A DNA stretch of 64,000 nucleotides, from NCBI RefSeq assembly GCF_003363015.1, contig NZ_QRAP01000003.1:62001-126000 (forward strand), given 5' to 3'. Position numbers and translations under genes: made by a program. The notes beneath the pieces are model-generated. The model saw only the letters and a program-made list of their open reading frames with translations. It was not told the origin of the DNA and ran no database searches. This DNA is from Enterobacillus tribolii. GTDB taxonomy: Bacteria > Pseudomonadota > Gammaproteobacteria > Enterobacterales > Enterobacteriaceae. Positions 8,862 through 18,609 of this stretch are shown here, piece by piece (positions within the stretch are counted from its first letter, which is position 1; the number at the start of each line of letters is the position of its first letter).

Positions 8862-9812
8862 ATGGGCACAGCGCAGGAAATAAAGGGCCGGATATTTAAC
8901 ATCCAAAAATATTCCATCTACGACGGGGACGGCATTCGCACGCTGATCTTTTTCAAAGGCTGCAACCTCCGCTGCCCGTGGTGCTCCAACCCGGAAGGGC
9001 TTTCCGGCGAGTTTCAGGTGATGTATTCGCGTGACAAGTGCATCGACTGCGGCCGCTGCGCCGACGTGTGCCCCTCCGGCATTCACGTGATGCGCGCCGG
9101 CGCCGACGGGCAATTGCGCCACCATATCGATCGCAGCAAAAGCTGCATCGGCTGCCGCCGCTGCGAGGAAGCCTGCCTGGGCGATGCGCTGGACATCGTC
9201 GGGCGCGACGTCAGCGTGGCCGAGCTGATGGATATCATCATGCAGGATTATGATTTCTACCTCTCCTCCGGCGGCGGCGTCACCATCGGCGGCGGCGAAA
9301 TGAGCCTGCAAACAGACTTCGCCGTGGCGCTGTTCAGTGAATGCAAAAAAATGATGATTAACACCGCGGTGGAAACCCAGGGCACCACCAGCCTGGCCAA
9401 CTACCAGAAGCTGGCGCCGGTGACCGATACGTTCCTGTTCGACATCAAGCAAATCGACACCCGCCAGCATCATGCAATGCTCGGCATCGGCAACGAAGGC
9501 ATCCGCCGCAACGTTGAATGGCTGGTGGACAACGGCGCGCACGTCGTCATCCGCATGCCGCTGATCCGCGGCTACAACGACTCCTGGGACGCCATCACCG
9601 GCGCCATCCGCTACGTCATGGATCTGGCCCGGCGCGGCAATATCAGCCGCATCGACATGCTTCCGTATCATCAGTTGGGACGTAAAAAGTATGAGCGGCT
9701 CGACATGATTTACCCGATCGACATCGATCCGGGATACCGCCCGGAAGAGCTGGACAGGCTGGAAGCCTTCTTCCGCACGTTCGATTTCGACATCCGGTTA
9801 GTCAGACATTAA
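8862..9812 (+). CDS. cutD: Choline lyase-activating radical SAM enzyme
   Basis: A 316-residue activase that uses S-adenosylmethionine to abstract a hydrogen from Gly1115 of the lyase. The radical SAM cluster motif is Cys34, Cys38, Cys41 (CNLRCPWC). An inserted ferredoxin-like domain binds two more 4Fe-4S clusters with Cys60/63/66/70 and Cys95/98/101/105. This is the layout of activases for glycerol dehydratase/choline lyase-type enzymes. The ATG at 8862 follows GAGGAAACGAG; a longer in-frame reading from 8718 overlaps the lyase gene and has no family similarity. The 55-base gap to the lyase gene carries the repeated AAGGCATACGGGCAG motif. Confidence 0.96.
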   Translation: MGTAQEIKGRIFNIQKYSIYDGDGIRTLIFFKGCNLRCPWCSNPEGLSGEFQVMYSRDKCIDCGRCADVCPSGIHVMRAGADGQLRHHIDRSKSCIGCRRCEEACLGDALDIVGRDVSVAELMDIIMQDYDFYLSSGGGVTIGGGEMSLQTDFAVALFSECKKMMINTAVETQGTTSLANYQKLAPVTDTFLFDIKQIDTRQHHAMLGIGNEGIRRNVEWLVDNGAHVVIRMPLIRGYNDSWDAITGAIRYVMDLARRGNISRIDMLPYHQLGRKKYERLDMIYPIDIDPGYRPEELDRLEAFFRTFDFDIRLVRH

Positions 9813-9826
9813 ACAGGAGTAACTCC

Positions 9827-10237
9827 ATGAATAGTTTAGGCGTTATTGAAACGCACGGTCTGGTTGCCGCCATTCAGGCGGCGGACGCGGCCTGTAAAGC
9901 GGCCAGCGTCAGCATCATCGGTTACCGCAAGGTCGGCTCCGGTCTGGTGTCTGTCTGCCTGCGCGGGGAGGTCAGCGCCGTTCAGGCCGCCGTGGAAAAC
10001 GGCGTGGCGGCCATCGTCCCGACCCGAAACCTCATCTCCTCGCTGGTTATCGCCCGCCCGGAAGAGTGCGTGGTCAGCGCGCTGTCCGCGCTGAAAGGGC
10101 ACGACGCATTGGCACCGGTAGCACCCGTCGCGCCGCCGCAGAACGTCATTCCTCCGGTTCAGGAGGAAACGCCGCCGGCCGGAGAGCAGGAACATGATGT
10201 TAAGCCCGCAGGCAAAAAAGGGAAGAAAGCGCAATGA
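9827..10237 (+). CDS. cmcE: Hexameric microcompartment shell protein with extended C-terminal tail (BMC-H)
   Basis: A 136-residue BMC-H protein, starting MNSLGVIETHGLVAAIQAAD with the pore loop RKVGSGLV. The shell domain ends near residue 92. It is followed by about 44 residues of low-complexity tail, proline- and valine-rich, then acidic, then lysine-rich at the very end (KPAGKKGKKAQ). The sequence is clearly diverged from the three tandem copies, including a basic pore flank (RK instead of EN), so it likely contributes different pore properties or a docking surface. It is placed after the lyase/activase genes and overlaps the next gene by four bases. Confidence 0.92.
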   Translation: MNSLGVIETHGLVAAIQAADAACKAASVSIIGYRKVGSGLVSVCLRGEVSAVQAAVENGVAAIVPTRNLISSLVIARPEECVVSALSALKGHDALAPVAPVAPPQNVIPPVQEETPPAGEQEHDVKPAGKKGKKAQ

Positions 10238-10857
10238 ACCAGGCTCTGATGGAAACAATCCGTACGCGTCTGACGCATCAGTCCGCACCGGCCATTCCGG
10301 TGGGGGTTTCCAACCGGCACGTTCATCTTTCACAGCAGGATATCGAGGCGCTGTTCGGGCCGGGCTATGTCCTCACGCCGTTTAAACCGCTGAAGCAGCC
10401 GAATCAGTTTGCCGCGCAGGAGTGCGTCAACGTGGTCGGGCCGAAAGGCACCCTGACCAAAGTCCGCGTGCTGGGGCCGGCGCGCGCCGTCAGCCAGCTG
10501 GAAATCTCCCGTGCCGACTGCTTTGCCCTCGGCATCCGGGCGCCGGTGCGCGAGTCCGGCGATCTCGCCGCCTCCGGCGACGCGCTGCTTGCCGGCCCGG
10601 CTGGCTATGTCAGCCTGAAAGAACAGGTGATCTGCGCCTGGCGTCATATTCACATGTCCTGCGCCGATGCCCGCCGCCTTAACGTCGTCAACGGTCAGAA
10701 GGTGAGCGTGCGCGCGGCGACCGAACGCCCGCTGGTGTTCGACGACGTAGTAGTGCGCGTCAGCGACGGCTTCACGCTGGAGTTTCATATCGACACCGAT
10801 GAAGCCAACGCCGCCGGCCTGAAGAACAACGACCTGGTGTCCATTATTGCCGGTTAA
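10234..10857 (+). CDS. cutH: Microcompartment phosphotransacylase (PduL family)
   Basis: A 207-residue PduL-type phosphate acyltransferase converting acetyl-CoA and phosphate to acetyl phosphate and CoA, which recycles CoA within the shell. Zinc-ligand histidine motifs are visible as SNRHVHLS (about residues 26-33) and WRHIHMS (about 131-137). The first 16 residues form a short helix of encapsulation-peptide type (NQALMETIRTRLTHQ) before the linker. The start overlaps the shell gene stop (ATGA), indicating translational coupling. PduL is unrelated to the classical Pta. Confidence 0.92.
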   Translation: MNQALMETIRTRLTHQSAPAIPVGVSNRHVHLSQQDIEALFGPGYVLTPFKPLKQPNQFAAQECVNVVGPKGTLTKVRVLGPARAVSQLEISRADCFALGIRAPVRESGDLAASGDALLAGPAGYVSLKEQVICAWRHIHMSCADARRLNVVNGQKVSVRAATERPLVFDDVVVRVSDGFTLEFHIDTDEANAAGLKNNDLVSIIAG

Positions 10858-10872
10858 CGGCGGGAGGCTGCG

Positions 10873-11580
10873 ATGAACCCGAGTCTGACAGACCAACTGG
10901 TTGAGGAAATCCTGCGCCGGCTGCAAAAAAAAGTGCTGCTGTTGCTGACCCGTGGTGATGGCTATCGGGACGAAATCTTCACCCGCCTGCGCGCCATGGA
11001 AAACGTGGCGTTCACCGTCGCCGCGGCCGATGACGTACACGACGCCGATCGCTGGGCAACGCTCGGCGGGTTGCGTCCGCTGGATGAATTCGCCGCGCCG
11101 CAAAGCATGGCCCCTTACCACACGCTGCTGCTGCCGTTTCTCGACGTCGTCACCGCCGCCGAGCTGGCCGATGCCCGCCCGCTATCAACGGTGAGCCGGG
11201 TCACGCATCACGCTCTGCTGGCCGGGAAAGCGGTGCTGGCTCTGCCTTATCACTGCGATCCGGGCAGCGAGCTGAACCGGGTGCGCGGCCTGGGGAAAAA
11301 CCCGGCTTACGCCGCGCGGATTCAGGCGCACCTGGCGGCGCTGGCCGGCTGCGGCGTAAGCCTGTGCGACCTGGATGACGCGGAGCGGCAGCTATCCGGC
11401 ATACACGCCACGCCGCCCGTCGCAACGGCAACAACAACGGCGCACTACCTCACGCTGCGGGACGTTATGGCCGATCAACGCCTGACGCAGACGCCCGGCG
11501 CCCGCCTGACGGATGCCGCGCTCGATTATCTGAAACAGAACCGCCCATTACCTTTGACACGATCCCCTCAGGAGCAATGA
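10873..11580 (+). CDS. Flavoprotein-like microcompartment-associated protein
   Basis: A 235-residue protein whose family I cannot name with certainty. It opens with an amphipathic helix, LTDQLVEEILRRLQKK, very like an encapsulation peptide. It then runs into an alternating beta/alpha fold (VLLLLTRGD, HTLLLPFLDVVTAAELAD, KAVLALPYHCDPGS) reminiscent of the flavin-binding cysteine decarboxylase-like flavoproteins seen in several glycyl-radical microcompartment loci. CGGGAGG lies seven bases ahead of the ATG, 15 bases after the phosphotransacylase gene, and the stop codon lies one base before the next ATG. The operon position and N-terminal helix suggest a lumenal protein, perhaps binding flavin for redox maintenance or activase reduction. 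That role is inference. Confidence 0.6.
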   Translation: MNPSLTDQLVEEILRRLQKKVLLLLTRGDGYRDEIFTRLRAMENVAFTVAAADDVHDADRWATLGGLRPLDEFAAPQSMAPYHTLLLPFLDVVTAAELADARPLSTVSRVTHHALLAGKAVLALPYHCDPGSELNRVRGLGKNPAYAARIQAHLAALAGCGVSLCDLDDAERQLSGIHATPPVATATTTAHYLTLRDVMADQRLTQTPGARLTDAALDYLKQNRPLPLTRSPQEQ

Positions 11581-11581
11581 T

Positions 11582-11995
11582 ATGTCTTCAAAATCAAAAT
11601 GCTGGCTCTGGATGCTGCTGGTTATTCTTTCCGAAACCTCCGCCACCTCCACGCTGAAAATGTTCGACACCAGTGAAGGAATGACCAAAACCCTGCTGCT
11701 GGCGCTTATCGTGGTGCTGTACTGCGTGTGCTACTACTCGCTTTCCCGCGCGGTGAAAGACATTCCGGTCGGCCTGGCCTACGCGACCTGGTCCGGCACC
11801 GGCATCCTGGTGGTTTCTTCGCTCGGCATGGTGTTCTACGGCCAGCACCCGGATCTGGCGGCCATTATCGGTATGGCCGTCATCGCCAGCGGCATCATCA
11901 TCATGAACGTGTTCTCCAAAATGGGCAGTGAAGAAGCGCCTGAGGATGAGCCGGTCGCCTCCGTCGCCACAATAACCAACGAACCCACCCGCTGA
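11582..11995 (+). CDS. SMR-family transporter, first of a pair
   Basis: A 137-residue four-helix small multidrug resistance-type protein. The essential membrane glutamate is Glu18 in helix 1 (VILSETSAT), and the helix 3 motif is ATWSGTGILVV. The tail beyond residue 110 is acidic and longer than usual. The ATG follows the preceding stop by a single base, so the gene is translationally coupled to the operon. SMR pairs in glycyl-radical choline loci have been proposed to move small amines or quaternary ammonium compounds such as choline or trimethylamine. The substrate and direction are not shown by the sequence. Confidence 0.85.
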   Translation: MSSKSKCWLWMLLVILSETSATSTLKMFDTSEGMTKTLLLALIVVLYCVCYYSLSRAVKDIPVGLAYATWSGTGILVVSSLGMVFYGQHPDLAAIIGMAVIASGIIIMNVFSKMGSEEAPEDEPVASVATITNEPTR

Positions 11996-12017
11996 GAGAC
12001 TCACAGGAGAAAACAAC

Positions 12018-12347
12018 ATGCTTAATATCGGATTTTTGTGGCTGGCGCTGTCGATTGGTTCCGAAATCACCGGCACCTCAATGATCAAAAAAACCAACGG
12101 CTTTAAACGGCTGGCGCCGTCGGTGCTGGTTATCTGCGCGTATGCGCTGTGCTATTTCGCCCTGACCAAGGCAATGGGTTATATTCCGGTCGGCGTCGCC
12201 TATTCGCTGTGGTGCGGTTTCGGCATCGTCGGCGTCACGATTTGCTCCATGCTGCTGTATAAGCAGAAGCCGGACCTGCCCGCCATCCTCGCCATGCTGC
12301 TCATTATCAGCGGCGCGGTGATCATGAATACGTTCTCAGGAATGTAA
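12018..12347 (+). CDS. SMR-family transporter, second of a pair
   Basis: A 109-residue SMR protein with Glu16 in helix 1 (SIGSEITGTS) and the helix 3 motif SLWCGFGIVGV. CAGGAG lies nine bases before the ATG. Together with the preceding gene it probably forms a heterodimeric transporter, as adjacent SMR genes often do. It is the last gene of the choline operon. The next gene (envZ) lies on the opposite strand 42 bases away. Function in amine or quaternary ammonium transport is inferred from context only. Confidence 0.85.
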   Translation: MLNIGFLWLALSIGSEITGTSMIKKTNGFKRLAPSVLVICAYALCYFALTKAMGYIPVGVAYSLWCGFGIVGVTICSMLLYKQKPDLPAILAMLLIISGAVIMNTFSGM

Positions 12348-12356
12348 ATCGGCACA

Positions 12357-12383
12357 AAGCCGGTCGCCTGATGCGGCCGGCTT
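12357..12383. terminator. Possible terminator between the choline operon and envZ
   Basis: Inverted repeat AAGCCGG (12357-12363) and CCGGCTT (12377-12383) in the 41-base gap between convergent genes. No clear T-run follows on either strand, so strength is doubtful. Confidence 0.45.
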
Positions 12384-12388
12384 GGTAC

Positions 12389-14502
<2,114 letters not shown>

Positions 14503-14643
14503 GATAGACTCCCAAAGGCTGGATCGCCGACGCACTACATTGTTCAGAAATAGCCGTCAATCTGACAGCAATTTATGGTGTAGATTCTAGACCAAATTGT
14601 TACAAAGGTTATTTATCTTGCAGTTACACCGCAAATTAATGGC

Positions 14644-15129
14644 TTAATCATCAAACGGCACATAGCGGATATCCAGTATCCAGTAGGTGGCTTCGCCGTT
14701 GGGCGTCATCACGGTAATCTCATCATCTACCCGTTTGCCGATCAGCGCGCGGGCGACCGGTGAGTCGATAGAAATCCACTTTTTAGCCGGCTCAAACTCA
14801 TCCGGGCCGACCAGCCGGAAGATCTTTTCCTCTTCCTGCTCATTTTCCAGTTTCACCCAGGCGCCAAAGAAGACTTTCCCCTCTTGCTGCGGGCTGGGAT
14901 CGACAACTTTCAGCACATCCAGACGTTTAGAAAGGAAGCGCACCCGGCGATCAATCTCGCGCAGGCGCTTTTTGCCGTAAATATATTCCGCGTTTTCAGA
15001 ACGATCGCCCATCGCCGCCGCTTCGGAGACCGCCTGCGTCACCCGCGGGCGCTCCTCCTTCCACAGGTATTTCAACTCACGATCCAGCGCTTCCCAGCCC
15101 TCACGGGTAATATAGTTACTCTTCGCCAT
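14644..15129 (-). CDS. greB: Transcription elongation factor GreB
   Basis: A 161-residue Gre factor that stimulates RNA cleavage in backtracked RNA polymerase. The N-terminal coiled-coil finger carries the acidic tip (MGDRSENAEYIYGKKRLREI), and the C-terminal FKBP-like domain ends RYVPFDD. The start MAKSNYITREG matches the family; a longer in-frame reading from 15183 is unlikely. The gene points the same way as ompR, whereas in E. coli K-12 it is transcribed away from ompR. yhgF starts divergently 164 bases away. Confidence 0.97.
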   Translation of the reverse strand: MAKSNYITREGWEALDRELKYLWKEERPRVTQAVSEAAAMGDRSENAEYIYGKKRLREIDRRVRFLSKRLDVLKVVDPSPQQEGKVFFGAWVKLENEQEEEKIFRLVGPDEFEPAKKWISIDSPVARALIGKRVDDEITVMTPNGEATYWILDIRYVPFDD

Positions 15130-15293
15130 TATCTTCCTGCCAGCCGTCTCTCTGCATTGAATTTGTTTCAGAATAATGGACAAACTACCATGTTATCGCT
15201 GCTATTCCAGCCTCAATGCTGGCAATTTTTTGGCTCAGTCCGTATAACTGTGCCCTTGTATCTTAAACCTCACAAAGTATCGCTGGTAAATTC

Positions 15294-17630
15294 ATGAATG
15301 ATTCTTTAAGCCGCACTATCGCGGGTGAATTACAGGCGCGGCCTGAACAGGTTGAGTCCGCCATCCGTCTGCTGGACGAGGGAAACACCGTTCCCTTTAT
15401 CGCCCGCTACCGTAAAGAGGTCACCGGCGGGTTGGACGACACGCAGTTACGTCAGTTGGAAACCCGTTTGGTTTACCTGCGTGAACTGGAAGACCGGCGT
15501 GCGACGATCCTGAAATCCATTGAGGAACAGGGCAAGCTGACCACCGAGCTGGCCGGCGCCATCAACGCCACGCAGAGCAAGACCGAGCTGGAAGACCTCT
15601 ACCTGCCTTACAAACCCAAGCGCCGCACGCGCGGGCAGATCGCCATCGAAGCGGGCCTGGAACCGCTGGCCGATGCGCTGTGGCAGGACCCAAGCCAGGA
15701 GCCGGAAGCGCTAGCCGCAGGCTACGTTGATGAAAGCAAAGGCGTGGCGGACGTGAAGGCCGCACTGGACGGCGCCCGCTATATTCTGATGGAGCGTTTC
15801 TCCGAAGATGCCGGCCTGCTGGCGAAAGTCCGTGACTATCTGTGGAAGAACGCGCATCTGGTTTCCCGCGTGAGCGAAGGTAAAGAGGAAGAAGGCGCCA
15901 AGTTCCGCGACTACTTCGATCACCACGAGCCGATCGCCCAGGTTCCTTCGCACCGGGCGCTGGCTATGTTCCGCGGCCGTAACGAAGGCATTCTGCAACT
16001 CGCCCTCAATGCCGATCCGCAGGCAGAAGAAACGCCGCGTGAAAGCTACTGTGAACAAATCATCTCTGATCACCTCGGCGTACGCCTGAACAATGCCCCC
16101 GCCGATGCCTGGCGCAAAGCGGTGATCAGCTGGACCTGGCGCGTCAAGGTGCTGCTGCATCTGGAAACCGAGCTGATGGGCACCCTGCGCGAACGCGCGG
16201 AAGAAGAAGCCATCAACGTATTCGCCCGTAACCTGCACGACCTGCTGATGGCTGCGCCGGCGGGCATGCGCGCCACCATGGGCCTGGACCCGGGGCTGCG
16301 CACCGGGGTGAAAGTGGCGGTGGTCGACGCTACCGGCAAGCTGGTCGCCACCGACACCATTTACCCGCACACCGGTCAGGCTGCCAAAGCGGCAGCGGTT
16401 GTGGCGGCGCTGTGCATCAAGCATCAGGTAGAGCTGGTCGCCATCGGCAACGGCACCGCATCGCGCGAAACGGAGCGTTTCTACCTGGAGCTGCAGAAAC
16501 AGTATCCGGACGTAAAAGGCCAAAAAGTCATCGTCAGCGAAGCCGGCGCGTCCGTCTATTCCGCCTCTGAACTGGCGGCGCAGGAGTTCCCGAATCTGGA
16601 CGTTTCGCTGCGTGGCGCTGTTTCCATCGCCCGTCGCTTGCAGGACCCGCTGGCGGAGCTGGTGAAAATCGATCCGAAATCCATCGGCGTGGGCCAATAC
16701 CAGCATGATGTCAGCCAGACCCAGTTGGCGCGTAAGCTGGACGCCGTGGTGGAGGACTGCGTGAACGCCGTCGGCGTTGATCTGAACACCGCCTCCGTGC
16801 CGCTGCTGGCGCGCGTCGCCGGCCTGACCCGCATGATTGCCCAGAACATCATCAACTGGCGCGACGAAAACGGCCGTTTCAGCAACCGTGAACAGTTGCT
16901 GAAAGTCAGCCGTCTCGGCCCGAAAGCCTTCGAACAATGCGCCGGCTTCCTGCGCATTAACCACGGCGATAACCCGCTGGACGCTTCAACGGTGCACCCG
17001 GAAGCCTACCCGGTGGTGGAACGCATTCTGGCCGCCACCCATCAGAGCCTGCAGGCGCTGATGGGCAACCCGCAGGCGTTGCAGAGCGTAAAAGCGGTGG
17101 ATTTCACCGATGACCGCTTCGGCCTGCCGACCGTCACCGACATTATCAAAGAGCTGGAAAAACCGGGCCGCGACCCCCGTCCGGAGTTTAAAACCGCGAC
17201 CTTCGCCGAAGGCGTGGAAACGCTCAACGACCTCACGCCCGGCATGATCCTGGAAGGTTCCGTCACCAACGTGACCAACTTCGGCGCCTTCGTGGATATC
17301 GGCGTCCATCAGGACGGCCTGGTTCACATCTCCTCCCTGGCAGATAAATTCGTCGAAGATCCGCATAAGGTGGTGAAAGCGGGGGATATCGTTAAGGTTA
17401 AGGTGCTGGAGGTCGATTTGCAGCGTAAACGCATCGCCCTGACCATGCGGCTGGACGAACAGCCGGGCGACACCCAGTCCCGGCGCGGCGGCGGAGAGCG
17501 TAATACCGCTTCCCGCGGCAACGATCGTCATCAGCCGCGCGGCGGCAACGGCAGAAATAAAACGCAGGAAACCGGCAACAGCGCCATGGGCGACGCCCTG
17601 GCGGCGGCATTCGGCAAGCTCAAGCGTTAA
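15294..17630 (+). CDS. yhgF: Tex-family RNA-binding transcription accessory protein
   Basis: A 778-residue Tex protein. An N-terminal helical domain ([29 protein letters not shown]) precedes a YqgF/RNase H-like domain around [16 protein letters not shown] (about residues 330-450). Helix-hairpin-helix motifs at about 500-560 lead to a C-terminal S1 RNA-binding domain (about 645-720, [20 protein letters not shown]). The last 50 residues are a basic, glycine/arginine-rich disordered tail. Family members influence transcription and RNA handling; the exact role in enterobacteria is not settled. A long perfect hairpin follows the stop codon. Confidence 0.95.
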   Translation: MNDSLSRTIAGELQARPEQVESAIRLLDEGNTVPFIARYRKEVTGGLDDTQLRQLETRLVYLRELEDRRATILKSIEEQGKLTTELAGAINATQSKTELEDLYLPYKPKRRTRGQIAIEAGLEPLADALWQDPSQEPEALAAGYVDESKGVADVKAALDGARYILMERFSEDAGLLAKVRDYLWKNAHLVSRVSEGKEEEGAKFRDYFDHHEPIAQVPSHRALAMFRGRNEGILQLALNADPQAEETPRESYCEQIISDHLGVRLNNAPADAWRKAVISWTWRVKVLLHLETELMGTLRERAEEEAINVFARNLHDLLMAAPAGMRATMGLDPGLRTGVKVAVVDATGKLVATDTIYPHTGQAAKAAAVVAALCIKHQVELVAIGNGTASRETERFYLELQKQYPDVKGQKVIVSEAGASVYSASELAAQEFPNLDVSLRGAVSIARRLQDPLAELVKIDPKSIGVGQYQHDVSQTQLARKLDAVVEDCVNAVGVDLNTASVPLLARVAGLTRMIAQNIINWRDENGRFSNREQLLKVSRLGPKAFEQCAGFLRINHGDNPLDASTVHPEAYPVVERILAATHQSLQALMGNPQALQSVKAVDFTDDRFGLPTVTDIIKELEKPGRDPRPEFKTATFAEGVETLNDLTPGMILEGSVTNVTNFGAFVDIGVHQDGLVHISSLADKFVEDPHKVVKAGDIVKVKVLEVDLQRKRIALTMRLDEQPGDTQSRRGGGERNTASRGNDRHQPRGGNGRNKTQETGNSAMGDALAAAFGKLKR

Positions 17631-17638
17631 TTCGGGTC

Positions 17639-17670
17639 ATCACCTTCCCCTGTTCGCAGGGGAAGGTGAT
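17639..17670 (+). terminator. Perfect 14-bp hairpin with TTCG loop after yhgF
   Basis: ATCACCTTCCCCTG (17639-17652), loop TTCG (17653-17656), CAGGGGAAGGTGAT (17657-17670). It sits eight bases after the yhgF stop. No T-run follows, so it may act as an mRNA 3' end stabiliser as much as a terminator. Confidence 0.6.
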
Positions 17671-18151
17671 CCCGGTCACATCCGGCAATGTTAAATGCGT
17701 CTTTATCGCAATAATATTTTTTTACGTCTGGTAATACTTCGCCATAACTTATATCCGGCAGTTAAATACTGTTGCACCGCTCCCGATTCATTTACATCCA
17801 AAAATCATTTTTACATCAGTTTTTTTAAAATAAAGCCACTTACATAATTAACCATAAAATCATAGCATTAGCCTGCTGTCATTTTGCATTCACACATGCT
17901 TACCCCAAAATTAATCAATTCCCCTGAGCAGATGAGCGCGGGGATATCTTTCTTTATTTTCATAATGCTCCGCCACTAAACATTTGATTAACCTATTTAA
18001 CGAACAGTTCTCATTTGCGATAGCAAATAATTAGTGCTAAAACGGCTCACATAAGGGCATCATTTTATCTGCTCTGGCAGGAAATCAGCGTCACGGATGC
18101 ACCAAATATCACCGGGTAAGTTAAGCGCTATTTTGCCGTTTTGCGACGAGT
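17671..18151. other. AT-rich intergenic region upstream of feoABC
   Basis: About 480 AT-rich bases with no convincing reading frame. It presumably holds feo promoter elements. I see half-site-like TTGATTAA at about 17985, but no full FNR or CRP palindrome that I would defend. Confidence 0.4.
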
Positions 18152-18170
18152 GATGATGATAACGAATATC
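18152..18170 (+). promoter_or_regulatory. Fur box upstream of feoABC
   Basis: GATGATGATAACGAATATC matches 15 of the 19 bases of the consensus Fur box. It lies 108 bases before the feoA start codon, consistent with iron repression of the ferrous iron transporter. Confidence 0.8.
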
Positions 18171-18278
18171 AATTTAATTATTCTGCTTATTCCCGGATGA
18201 CTTCCGTTACCGCTGCACACTGACTACACCGGTGAAGTTCGTCCACGCATTCGTTTATTGCTGTGCTAAGAAGGTTCT

Positions 18279-18506
18279 ATGCGCACTCTGCAACCAGGTC
18301 GCCAATATAAAATCGTCGGCTTTTCGCCGGCCATCAGTCCGGCGTATCGCCAGAAACTTTTGTCGCTGGGCTTCCTGCCTGGTTCGCCGTTTCGCGTCGT
18401 GCGCGCCGCCCCGCTGGGAGATCCGATAGAGATCGAAGCGCGCCGGGTCAGCCTGATGCTGCGCAAAAAAGATATCGAACTGCTGATTATTGAACCGCTG
18501 ACGTAA
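18279..18506 (+). CDS. feoA: Ferrous iron transport protein FeoA
   Basis: A 75-residue SH3-like cytosolic protein that interacts with FeoB and is needed for full Fe(II) uptake. It contains the typical core [24 protein letters not shown] and ends in a beta-strand rich segment. It is the first gene of feoABC, preceded by a Fur box. The gap to feoB is 103 bases. Confidence 0.96.
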   Translation: MRTLQPGRQYKIVGFSPAISPAYRQKLLSLGFLPGSPFRVVRAAPLGDPIEIEARRVSLMLRKKDIELLIIEPLT

Positions 18507-18609
18507 TTTGCCGGCGGCGTTTGAATTGTAGAAGCGGCACATCACCCCTGAGGTCACGTCCGGGCGTCCGTTCCGCGTTTATCCCTGTATTTACTGTCTA
18601 TGTTGGCTT

